Of a stretch of 64,000 nucleotides of DNA, positions 56,674-64,000 are shown one piece after another. The notes beneath the pieces are model-generated. The model was not told the origin of the DNA and did not search any database. It saw only the letters and a list, made by a program, of their open reading frames with translations. The first letter of the stretch is position 1; every line of letters starts with the position of its first letter. The stretch comes from Betaproteobacteria bacterium (GTDB taxonomy: Bacteria > Pseudomonadota > Gammaproteobacteria > Burkholderiales > Rhodocyclaceae): NCBI GenBank assembly GCA_020621405.1, contig JAHRYN010000003.1, forward strand, positions 106,808 through 170,807, written 5' to 3'. The position numbers and the translations under genes were made by a program.

Positions 56674-57609
56674 TCATGGCGTACTTCCACCACCTGCCTT
56701 CACGACATCTTCGACGTTGACCGCACGCCCGTCGGCGAGGAACAGTTCCTCGGTCTGGCGGTTGAGCACGATGATGCTGATGCGCCGGTTGATCGGATTG
56801 AACGGGTCTTCCTTGTCGAAGGGCACGATGGAACTCATGCCGACGACGCGAAGCACCTTGTCCGGATTCATGCCGCCTGCGATCAGCTCACGGCGCGACG
56901 CGTTGGCGCGGTTGGCCGACAGCTCCCAGTTCGAAAAGCCGCCGACACCGCCGGCGAACGGCGTCGCATCGGTGTGGCCCGACAGGAACACCCGGTTGTC
57001 GACCTGATTCAGGATGAGCCCGATCTCGCGCAGGATGACCGAGGTGTAGGGCTGCAACCGTTCGCTGGCCGACGCGAACATGGGCCGGTTCTGTTCATCG
57101 ACGATCTGTATGCGCAAGCCTTCGGATGTCACGTCGAGCACCAGCTGGTTGCGGAACGGGCGCAGATCGGGATTGGCCTCGATGCGCGCCTCGATCTGGC
57201 TCTTCAGCTCGACCAGCTTGGCGCGTTCCTCGCGCTCTCCCTTTTCCTTCAGTGCCTGCGCATCCTGACTGGCCGACAGATTGATCGTGCGCTGCTTGGA
57301 TTCGGTCGCACCGTATTTGACCTGTCCGCTCTGGCGCGTCAGGTCCCGGCCACCGCCCTGGATCACGCTGGAACTGTCGCCCGAGCCCGAGCCGCCCTGC
57401 TGCGCGACCTTGAGCGGATTCTCGAAGTATTCGGCGATGCCCTTGAGATCGCCCTGGGAAGTGGAGCCGAGCAGCCACATAAGCAGAAAGAAGGCCATCA
57501 TCGCGGTCACGAAGTCGGCGTAGGCGATCTTCCACGCGCCGCCATGCGCGCCGCCGCCGCCCTTCTTGATCTTCTTGACGATGATTGGCTGCTGGGTATC
57601 GTCGGACAT
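56674..57609 (-). CDS. motB: Flagellar motor stator protein MotB
   Basis: 311 residues. The single membrane span near residues 25-48 carries the proton-carrying Asp: AYADFVTAMMAFFLLMWLLGS. Plug and linker follow (FENPLKVAQQGGSG). The OmpA-like peptidoglycan-binding domain covers about 160-280 (FLSGHTDATPFAGGVGGFSNWELSANRANASRREL). Anchors the stator to the cell wall. N-terminal IIVKKIKKGGGGAHGGAWKIAY is typical. Fifty bp downstream of motA. Confidence 0.96.
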   Translation of the reverse strand: MSDDTQQPIIVKKIKKGGGGAHGGAWKIAYADFVTAMMAFFLLMWLLGSTSQGDLKGIAEYFENPLKVAQQGGSGSGDSSSVIQGGGRDLTRQSGQVKYGATESKQRTINLSASQDAQALKEKGEREERAKLVELKSQIEARIEANPDLRPFRNQLVLDVTSEGLRIQIVDEQNRPMFASASERLQPYTSVILREIGLILNQVDNRVFLSGHTDATPFAGGVGGFSNWELSANRANASRRELIAGGMNPDKVLRVVGMSSIVPFDKEDPFNPINRRISIIVLNRQTEELFLADGRAVNVEDVVKAGGGSTP

Positions 57610-57658
57610 GGCTCAGTCGTCTAAAACGGGTATCGGAACGGAGTGATTAAGGGGCGAC

Positions 57659-58516
57659 TTACTTGCCCTTGCGGTTCTTCACTTCGTCTTCCAGCTCCTT
57701 GAAGCTGGGACGATCCGGCGAGTACAGAACCTTGCGGCCGAACTCGATCGCCACCTGCGGCGCGTAGCCATTCATGCTGGCCAGCAACACGACCTTCATG
57801 CACTGATAGATCTTGCCGCCTTCTTCCATCTTCTGTTCGAGCTGCGAGGCAATCGGTGCAACGAAGCCGTAGGAAAGCAGAATGCCGAGGAAGGTACCGA
57901 CCAGCGCGCCACCGATCATCTTGCCGAGCACGGCTGGCGGCTCGCCGACCGAGCCCATCACGTTCACCACGCCCATCACCGCAACGACGATACCGAAGGC
58001 CGGCACGCCATCGGCCATCTTGGACACGCAATGCACCGGCACATGCGATTCGGCATGATGGGTTTCGATCTCGGCATCCATCAGGCTCTCTATCTCGAAT
58101 GCGTTCAGGTTGCCGCCCACCATCATGCGCAGGTAGTCGGTCAGGAAATCGACTGCATGGTGATCACCGAGAAAGGCCGCGTACTTGGAGAAGATCGGGC
58201 TGGCTTCCGGGTTCTCGACATCGGCTTCGATCGACATCAACCCTTCCTTGCGCACCTTGGCCAGAATTTCGTACATCATGGCCAGAACATCGACGTAGAA
58301 CGCCTTGTTGTAGGACGAGCCCTTGAACACCGATGGCAGGGCAGCGGCCGTGGCCTTGATCGCAGGCATGCCGTTGCCGGCGACGAAGCCGCCGATCATC
58401 AATCCGAAGATGGCTGCGTACTCGGCTGGCACCCACAGTGCGGCGAGACTGCCGTGGATTGCGTAAGTACCCACCGACGCGGCGAGAATGATTACGTAAC
58501 CGATGATCAGAAACAT
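57659..58516 (-). CDS. motA: Flagellar motor stator protein MotA
   Basis: 285 residues from ATG 58516 (MFLIIGYVIILAASVGTYAIHGSL). Four membrane spans; cytoplasmic loop with charged residues AKVRKEGLMSIEADVENPEAS (rotor-contacting Arg/Glu); DGVPAFGIVVAVMGVVNVMGS with the conserved Pro; GALVGTFLGILLSYGFVAPIA. Forms the proton channel with MotB. Transcribed from the sigma-28 promoter at 58574-58600. Confidence 0.96.
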   Translation of the reverse strand: MFLIIGYVIILAASVGTYAIHGSLAALWVPAEYAAIFGLMIGGFVAGNGMPAIKATAAALPSVFKGSSYNKAFYVDVLAMMYEILAKVRKEGLMSIEADVENPEASPIFSKYAAFLGDHHAVDFLTDYLRMMVGGNLNAFEIESLMDAEIETHHAESHVPVHCVSKMADGVPAFGIVVAVMGVVNVMGSVGEPPAVLGKMIGGALVGTFLGILLSYGFVAPIASQLEQKMEEGGKIYQCMKVVLLASMNGYAPQVAIEFGRKVLYSPDRPSFKELEDEVKNRKGK

Positions 58517-58573
58517 GGACTTTTCCTGTGTATGACAGATGTTCGGGGCATCAATCACTGCCTGCCTGTTGGT

Positions 58574-58600
58574 GTAACGGCACCGACCTGCAAAACTTGA
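58574..58600 (-). promoter_or_regulatory. FliA (sigma-28) promoter of motAB
   Basis: Minus strand TCAAGTTT-N11-GCCGTTAC, 58 bp upstream of motA. Confidence 0.8.
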
Positions 58601-58648
58601 CCATGTTTCCGGTATGGAATCAGCGCCGGAACGCCCACTGCGACACAC

Positions 58649-58684
58649 AAAAAAAAAAGCCGCCACGGGTTGCCCCGCAGCGGC
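58649..58684 (-). terminator. Rho-independent terminator of flhDC
   Basis: On the minus strand GCCGCTGCGGG pairs with CCCGTGGCGGC and a run of ten or more T follows. It lies 50 bp after the flhC stop. Confidence 0.9.
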
Positions 58685-58735
58685 GAGCTCCTTGCTTGCG
58701 CAAGGAGGAGGTCAGACTGGAGAGTCGTGCTTGGT

Positions 58736-59275
58736 TCAGGCCGCGATCAGTGCCTCGCGTGCGCGCCGCGTCTTGCCTGCCCGTGCCGGGATGTGGCACA
58801 AGCCGCAGACGTAGCTGGATTTCGGGTCGTAGGCATGCGCGACGAACTGGCCACCGCAGCAGGTGCATGCCGTGCGTTGCAGGAGCTTGGCATCGAAGAA
58901 GCGGACCAGCGTCCAGGCGCGGGTCAGGCTCAGCACTTCTTCCATGTCGTGCGTCTGCACGTGTTCCTGATACAGCTGGAATGCCTTGACGATGCAGTCG
59001 AGCTGCGACAGGCGGGTGTTCTGCTTAAAGAAGCTGAAAAAGGACATGAACAGCGAAGCATGGATGTTCGGCTGCCAGGTCATGAACCAGTCGGTCGAGA
59101 AAGGCAGCATGCCCTTCGGCGGCGACACGCCCTTCACTTCCTTGTAAAGCTTGAGCAGGCGCTCGCGCGACAAGTGCGTCTCGGCTTCAAGCAACTGCAG
59201 GCGCGCACCGAGGTTGATCAGATTGACCGCCAGCGCGATTTCGCGCCCTTCGGAAACGATGCTTTTATTTTTCAT
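58736..59275 (-). CDS. flhC: Flagellar master regulator subunit FlhC
   Basis: 179 residues from ATG 59275 (MKNKSIVSEGREIALAVNLINLGARLQLLE). Four cysteines at the C-terminus form the zinc site: ACTCCGGQFVAHAYDPKSSYVCGLCHIPARAG. With FlhD it forms the FlhD4C2 activator of class II flagellar genes, including fliA, whose product would recognise the promoters seen in this half. 17 bp downstream of flhD. Confidence 0.95.
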   Translation of the reverse strand: MKNKSIVSEGREIALAVNLINLGARLQLLEAETHLSRERLLKLYKEVKGVSPPKGMLPFSTDWFMTWQPNIHASLFMSFFSFFKQNTRLSQLDCIVKAFQLYQEHVQTHDMEEVLSLTRAWTLVRFFDAKLLQRTACTCCGGQFVAHAYDPKSSYVCGLCHIPARAGKTRRAREALIAA

Positions 59276-59292
59276 GACCTTGTGCCCCGCTC

Positions 59293-59610
59293 TCAGAGAA
59301 CCGCTTCGACCGGCTGCGCGCATGCGAGTATGGTGGCGTGCATGTGTGACGTGGATGCTTCACGGCCATGACTCGACAGCAGGCCGAGCAGCACACGGTC
59401 GTCGAAACGCAGGCGGCACAGCATCATGTTGGCGCTGGCCATCTTCAGGACCTGTGCCGGCGAAAGCGACTCGATCATGTCGGCCACATCTTCGCTGACA
59501 CCGAGACGGAACATCGCGGCATCGCGGTCCTCGCGGATCATCTGCTGGGCGAGCATGAGATAGGCAAGATTCAGATCCCTGATCTCATTCAGCAAGCCTG
59601 TCGTCTTCAT
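59293..59610 (-). CDS. flhD: Flagellar master regulator subunit FlhD
   Basis: 105 residues from ATG 59610 (MKTTGLLNEIRDLNLAYLMLAQQMIREDRDAAMFRLGVSED). All-helical FlhD with LSPAQVLKMASANMMLCRLRFDD. GAGGGATCGCAAC provides the ribosome site. The 208-bp region upstream (59611-59818) should contain its promoter but no clear sigma-28 or sigma-54 element was seen. Confidence 0.95.
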   Translation of the reverse strand: MKTTGLLNEIRDLNLAYLMLAQQMIREDRDAAMFRLGVSEDVADMIESLSPAQVLKMASANMMLCRLRFDDRVLLGLLSSHGREASTSHMHATILACAQPVEAVL

Positions 59611-59818
59611 GTTGCGATCCCTCCGTTGGTACGGCGCTGCACGCGTCGTGGTATGGGATGCATTGTGCCCAGCAGGGGACCGACGCCCAATCAGGACATG
59701 GCGAAACTTGTTGTCCGAGCGGACGAACACGCCCCTGTAGGAAGAATTCCTACATCAGGGAGCCCCGGGTGGGTGATCGGAGGTCTGCCGGCCCGGTGCC
59801 GGCAGGTCAATCGGCGGA

Positions 59819-61573
59819 CTAGATCAGCAGTGAGCCGTCCTTTATTCGCTGGCTCAGCTGATCGGCTTCGACCGGTCGCGAGAAGTAGTAACCCTGGAAG
59901 CGGTCGCACTGCTCGCGCCGCAGGAAGCCAAGCTGTTCAAGTGTTTCAACGCCCTCCGCCACGGTAGTCAGGCGCAGGCTGCGGGCCAGCGCGATGATGA
60001 CGCGGATGATGGCCGCATCATCCTCGTCGGCGTTGATGTCGCGTACGAAGGACTTGTCGATCTTCACGATATCGATCGGAAAGCGCTTCAGGTAGGACAG
60101 CGACGAATAACCGGTACCGAAGTCATCCATGGAAATCCGCACGCCCATGTTCTTCAGTGCCTTGAGCATGCCTATGGTGGTTTCGGCGTCCTTCATCAGC
60201 ACGGATTCGGTGATTTCCAGCACCAGCTTCTCGGCCGGAAAGCCGGTGTCTTCCAGCGTGGTGCGCACCGTTTCGAGCAGCCTGGGCTGGGCGAACTGTA
60301 CGGCCGACACGTTGACCGATATCGACAGGTCCTGCATGCCCTGCTGATGCCAGATCCGCCCCTGCGAGCACGCCTCGCGCATGACCCAGGCACCGATCTC
60401 GACGATCAGGCCTGACTCGTCGGCCAGCGGAATGAAGCGGTCCGGCGGTATCACGCCGCGTTGCGGATGGCGCCAGCGCAGCAGCGCCTCGACGCCCGAG
60501 GTCCGACCGGTCACGCCATTGAGGATGGGCTGGTAGTTCAGGAACAGCTCGCCGCGCTGCACCGCATGCCGCAGATGGGTTTCCAGTACCAGCTTCTCGG
60601 CCGAACTGGCACTCATTTCACGGGCGTAGTAGGTCAGTCCGTTGCCACCGGATCGCTTCGTGACGGACATCGCTGCTTCGGCATTCATGATCAGGGACTG
60701 CGCGTCGTCGCCATCTTCGGGCGTCATCGCGATGCCCAGCGACGCGGTCAGGAACAGCTCGACGCCATCCTTGACGACCGGCGACGCGAACGCCGCCATC
60801 AGCCGGTGCGCGAACGCAGTGGCTTCATCGCGCGTGGTGCACGACGGAGCAAACACGCAGAAACGGTCACCGCTGAGCCGGGCAATCATGGCGCCGGCAC
60901 CGGCGCGATCGATCAGCCGTGACACGACTTCGCGCAGCACGACATTGCCCGCGTCGTAGCCGAAACTGGTGTTGATGCGCAGAAAGCGGTCGATATCGAT
61001 CACCAGCAGCGTGGCGTACCGCGGCTCGGCACTGCGCCGGACGGTATCGAGCCAGTCGTCGATCTGCGCCCTGAGCAGAGTCTGGTTGGGCAGTGCCGAC
61101 AGCGTGTCGAAGAAGGCCAGTGCGTGAATGCGCGCGTCGGCGGTCTGAACCGCACGCCGGGTCGCCACGCCGCGCAGCTCGCGCTCGATGACTGGAACCA
61201 GACGGGCAATGTTGCCCTTCTGCACGTAATCGGCAACGCCGTTGCGCATGGCCGAGAAAGCCATGTGGTCGGAAATCTTGCCGGAATAGATGATGAAAGG
61301 GATGTCGCGGCCGCTGCGGCGCACGACCTCAAGCGCCGAAGCCGAGTCGAAGCCCGGCATCGCGTGATCGCAGATCACCAGATCCCACTCGCGCTCTTCG
61401 AGCACACGAGCGAGATCCCTGGCGCTGTCAACGCGTTCCGAATAGGTGTCCAGACCACGCGCGCTGAGCTGCGCGTTGAGCAGGAACACGTCATCCTCGT
61501 TGTCCTCGACCATCAATACCTTGATGGTTCTGAACCCTCCCATACCTTCCGAGTGGCGATCCATCAACTTCAT
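59819..61573 (-). CDS. Receiver-GGDEF(degenerate)-EAL c-di-GMP phosphodiesterase
   Basis: 584 residues (starts at ATG 61564 or 61543 are also possible). Receiver about 16-135 (IKVLMVEDNEDDVFLLNAQL, Asp in LVICDHAMPGFDS), GGDEF-like domain about 155-310 with SGDRF in place of GGDEF, so probably no cyclase activity; EAL domain about 325-575 intact: VEALLRWRHP, ISVNVSAVQF, LEITESVLM, DDFGTGYSSLSYL, VKIDKSFV, VAEGVET. It should hydrolyse c-di-GMP when activated by phosphorylation. A sigma-28-like promoter upstream ties it to motility. Confidence 0.92.
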   Translation of the reverse strand: MKLMDRHSEGMGGFRTIKVLMVEDNEDDVFLLNAQLSARGLDTYSERVDSARDLARVLEEREWDLVICDHAMPGFDSASALEVVRRSGRDIPFIIYSGKISDHMAFSAMRNGVADYVQKGNIARLVPVIERELRGVATRRAVQTADARIHALAFFDTLSALPNQTLLRAQIDDWLDTVRRSAEPRYATLLVIDIDRFLRINTSFGYDAGNVVLREVVSRLIDRAGAGAMIARLSGDRFCVFAPSCTTRDEATAFAHRLMAAFASPVVKDGVELFLTASLGIAMTPEDGDDAQSLIMNAEAAMSVTKRSGGNGLTYYAREMSASSAEKLVLETHLRHAVQRGELFLNYQPILNGVTGRTSGVEALLRWRHPQRGVIPPDRFIPLADESGLIVEIGAWVMREACSQGRIWHQQGMQDLSISVNVSAVQFAQPRLLETVRTTLEDTGFPAEKLVLEITESVLMKDAETTIGMLKALKNMGVRISMDDFGTGYSSLSYLKRFPIDIVKIDKSFVRDINADEDDAAIIRVIIALARSLRLTTVAEGVETLEQLGFLRREQCDRFQGYYFSRPVEADQLSQRIKDGSLLI

Positions 61574-61604
61574 TCCGGGTCGTGATCACAATCAACGGAA
61601 TGTA

Positions 61605-61631
61605 TGGACGGCTCGCGCGGGCAAAACTTGA
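61605..61631 (-). promoter_or_regulatory. Possible FliA (sigma-28) promoter of the EAL gene
   Basis: Minus strand TCAAGTTT-N11-GCCGTCCA. The -35 is perfect, the second half of the -10 is poor. Confidence 0.45.
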
Positions 61632-61697
61632 GGGTGCGGCAACGAAGTTGCGGTCAGATTTCTCGTTTTTGCGAATCGGATCGCACAACCGTGCGGA

Positions 61698-63650
61698 TCA
61701 GGTCGCCGACTGCACCCTGTTCCGGCCGGCCTTCTTGGCGCCCATCAGGGCCTGATCCGCCAGCGCGAGCAACGCGTCCGCGTCCGGCATCGCCGACATG
61801 CGTTGCGCCACGCCGACACTGATCGAGCTTTTCAGCCTGAGCTGACCTGCCTGAACCGGTACTGTGGCAACCCCGGCACACACGCGCTGCGCGCACGCCA
61901 TTGCCTGTTCCATATTGGTGTCGGGACAGATGATGAGGAATTCGTCGCCACCGGTACGGCAGACGACATCCTGCGTCCGCATGCACTCACGGATGGTTCT
62001 AGCCGTCTGCTCGAGCACCTTGTCCGCCACATCGTGGCCATAGGTTTCGTTGATCTGGCGAAAATAGTCCACGTCGATCAGCATGCAGGACAGCGGACGT
62101 TCGCTGCGCTGGGCGATGGCCCACTCCTGGGCGATCCGGCTCATTGCGTAGCGTCGGTTCGGGAAGCCGGTCAGCGCATCGGTCAGCGCGGCCTCCTGCA
62201 GACGGCGGTTGCTGACCCCGAGTTCTGCCGCGTAGCGCCGGATTTCCTCCCGCTCCGCTTCCAGTTCGCGCTGCAGCCTCACCAGCCGCTGGCCGGCCCG
62301 CATGCGCGCTTCGAGCACGCGCGGCTTGAGCGGCTTGACCATGTAGTCGTCGACACCGGCCTCGAACGCCTCGATCAGCCGCTGCTCGTCCTCGTGACTG
62401 GTCAGCACGATGATGTAGATGTTGCGGCCCATGCGGGTCTGACGCAACGTGCGGGTCAGTTCCAGACCGTTCATCTGCGGCATGACCCAGTCGACAACCA
62501 TGATCTGCGGCTGGTATTCGAGTGCCTTCTCCATGCCGCTGACACCGTTTTCCGCACACTCCACCTGATAACCGCCGCGCTGAAGCAGAGCCTGCAGGGT
62601 CATCCGGGTGCCGGCATCGTCGTCAACCACCAGCACGCGCAGCGCCTCGTCGCCCGGTACATCGTTGGCAGCGGCAGCGGTCAGTTCCGGCACCGCGGCC
62701 GCAGCCACCGGCTCGGAGATCGCAATGCCATCGAGGCTGGGCAGCGCATAGGCGTCCACCGGCAATATCTGTGACCACTCCTTCCAGTCCTGAGCGACTT
62801 CGTCGCACAGATTGCAAACCTGTTCGGGCAGCCAGTCCATGCGTGCGGCCAGCGAGCGGGCGGCCGCAAGGTGCCTGGGACGGCTCGCATCGTCGCAGAC
62901 ACAGGCCGATTCGATCGCGCGGGCCAGACCCAGTGCGAGCGTCAGGCCATATTCGCGCGTATCGCCATCACCCTGCACCACCAGCGCGGATTCGTGCCCC
63001 AGCACCGCGGCCACAAAGAAGCGTGGCATGCCCCAGTCCGCCAGCATGGCCGCACTCAGCTCCACATGGGTCATGGCGAAAGCCAGCCGTTCCTGTTCCA
63101 GCAGCGCTGCACCGTCACGCCCCTGCACCTCCTCCAGCACCCTGGAGTACTGGGCAGGAAACACGCTGGCCAGACCGAGCGCGCCGATACCGGACAACAG
63201 GCCGACACTGAAACTTTCCTCTACGCCGGCCAGACGGAGCCGCATCATGATCTTCTGCATCGCGATTGCGCGGATCACCGATCCGCTCCAGTAGCGCGAG
63301 TAGTCGAAACTTCGGCACAGGCCCTTGCCGTTGCTGGAGATCAGGGAGAAGGCGAGCGCCAGATTGCGGACCGCCGCCATGCCGAGCACCGACAGGGCGT
63401 CGCGCATCGCCACCACCGGGCGCGCGCCGTGGGCGAGCGTGCCATTGGCGGCCCGCACCAGGCGACCGACCAGCGCCGGATCGCCCTGCACGAGCCGGGC
63501 GAGTTCGGCCAGCGAAGCATCACCGCGCTGAGTCATCCGCGCGATCGCCAGGGCGATGCCCTTGGGCGACGGCAGCTCTCCTGCGGCCTTGATTTCTTCG
63601 AACCGGCTGGTATCGATCAACTCGTTCATTGGTTCCGGAAGCTCCGACAT
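61698..63650 (-). CDS. HDOD-receiver-GGDEF diguanylate cyclase
   Basis: 650 residues. N-terminal HDOD domain about 20-230 (KGIALAIARMTQRGDASLAELARLVQGDPALVGRLVRAANG), a His/Cys-rich spacer, receiver about 335-455 (LRVLVVDDDAGTRMTLQALL, Asp in IMVVDWVMPQMNGLEL, Lys in MVKPLKPR), a coiled coil about 455-490, and GGDEF about 490-645 with active TGGDEF and an upstream RTQD allosteric I-site. It should make c-di-GMP and be product-inhibited. Opposite in effect to the neighbouring EAL gene. Own sigma-28 promoter at 63716-63742. Confidence 0.93.
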   Translation of the reverse strand: MSELPEPMNELIDTSRFEEIKAAGELPSPKGIALAIARMTQRGDASLAELARLVQGDPALVGRLVRAANGTLAHGARPVVAMRDALSVLGMAAVRNLALAFSLISSNGKGLCRSFDYSRYWSGSVIRAIAMQKIMMRLRLAGVEESFSVGLLSGIGALGLASVFPAQYSRVLEEVQGRDGAALLEQERLAFAMTHVELSAAMLADWGMPRFFVAAVLGHESALVVQGDGDTREYGLTLALGLARAIESACVCDDASRPRHLAAARSLAARMDWLPEQVCNLCDEVAQDWKEWSQILPVDAYALPSLDGIAISEPVAAAAVPELTAAAANDVPGDEALRVLVVDDDAGTRMTLQALLQRGGYQVECAENGVSGMEKALEYQPQIMVVDWVMPQMNGLELTRTLRQTRMGRNIYIIVLTSHEDEQRLIEAFEAGVDDYMVKPLKPRVLEARMRAGQRLVRLQRELEAEREEIRRYAAELGVSNRRLQEAALTDALTGFPNRRYAMSRIAQEWAIAQRSERPLSCMLIDVDYFRQINETYGHDVADKVLEQTARTIRECMRTQDVVCRTGGDEFLIICPDTNMEQAMACAQRVCAGVATVPVQAGQLRLKSSISVGVAQRMSAMPDADALLALADQALMGAKKAGRNRVQSAT

Positions 63651-63715
63651 GCTGTATCCGAAAAGTGGCCCGCCTTGCTCATCAACAGTTCCACAACGTT
63701 CCTCATTCCGATGTT

Positions 63716-63742
63716 CTTACGGCGGGGAGCCACAGAACTTGA
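63716..63742 (-). promoter_or_regulatory. FliA (sigma-28) promoter of the HDOD-GGDEF gene
   Basis: Minus strand TCAAGTTC-N11-GCCGTAAG, 66 bp upstream of the start codon. Confidence 0.76.
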
Positions 63743-63848
63743 GGGCGTGGAACGAACCTTCATGCGGCCCGGACCGAATGCACGCAGCACGCCGGCGCGA
63801 CGTTAAACTGCGGTTTTGCCAGGAAGCCGGTCAGCGGCCGGTCGCACA

Positions 63849-64000
63849 ATGAAGTTCTGCAGCCATTGCGGCAGCCGGGTCGCACTCGTCATTCCGGCCG
63901 GAGACAATCGCCTGCGCCATGTATGCACGGCCTGCAACACGATCCATTACCAGAATCCGCGCATGGTGGTCGGCACGCTGCCGGTCTGGGAAAACCGCGT
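63849..64000 (+). CDS. NUDIX hydrolase with N-terminal zinc ribbon (5' part; runs off the right edge)
   Basis: ATG at 63849 opens a frame reading [22 protein letters not shown], then [28 protein letters not shown] to the end of the window. Two CxxC pairs make a zinc ribbon, and [15 protein letters not shown] is the usual lead into a NUDIX domain of the NudC/ADP-ribose pyrophosphatase-like group. The NUDIX box itself lies outside. Divergent from the HDOD-GGDEF gene. Confidence 0.8.
   Translation, partial: MKFCSHCGSRVALVIPAGDNRLRHVCTACNTIHYQNPRMVVGTLPVWENR

Overview
The window is GC-rich, densely coded DNA of betaproteobacterial character. FlhDC-controlled flagella, CheV/CheZ/CheD chemotaxis proteins, CysB with CysTWA and REP-type repeats all point to a Rhodocyclales or similar freshwater bacterium. 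The exact genus cannot be read from the sequence. No rRNA, tRNA, CRISPR, phage or insertion sequence was seen.

The left half (about 1.3-34.8 kb) is a sulfur-acquisition island. It holds a TauD-like dioxygenase with an SsuA-type binding protein; a five-gene ABC/flavoprotein/AhpD operon for organosulfur compounds; a family 2A encapsulin operon (rhodanese, serine acetyltransferase, XRE regulator, shell protein, cysteine desulfurase cargo with a long disordered N-terminus); and two sulfate-binding proteins. It also holds an SfnR-like sigma-54 activator; a polycistron headed by an unusual pyruvate kinase-ATP sulfurylase fusion, followed by two sulfotransferases, a TauE/SafE permease and a MESH1-like HD hydrolase; the sulfate permease cysTWA; and cysB. 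Eight promoters in this half share one module: a 26-bp operator-like element ending in TTGGTTCC or a close variant, a constant 19-20 bp gap, then a TAGnnT-like -10 box. The module precedes tauD, the AhpD/ABC operon, the encapsulin operon, both sbp genes, cysT, a 46-codon membrane protein gene that may be leaderless, and a possible small RNA. CysB (33.9 kb) is the obvious candidate regulator. The PK-Sat operon has instead a sigma-54 promoter with two palindromic upstream elements 32 bp apart, next to the SfnR-like gene. Also in this half are a lipid/drug ABC exporter, a tail-specific protease, a degenerate amidohydrolase, a UbiA-type prenyltransferase and two REPIN arrays.

The right half (34.8-64 kb), almost all on the minus strand, is a flagellar/chemotaxis region: cheV-cheV-cheY-cheZ-cheA, a lone MCP, cheW-MCP-Aer-cheR-cheD-cheB-STAS, soluble-type MCP-cheY-cheA, motAB, flhDC, and two c-di-GMP proteins. 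Eight FliA (sigma-28) promoters can be read (consensus TCAAGTTY-N11-GCCGTTAA), including one in front of two uncharacterised small proteins. The window ends inside a NUDIX hydrolase gene.
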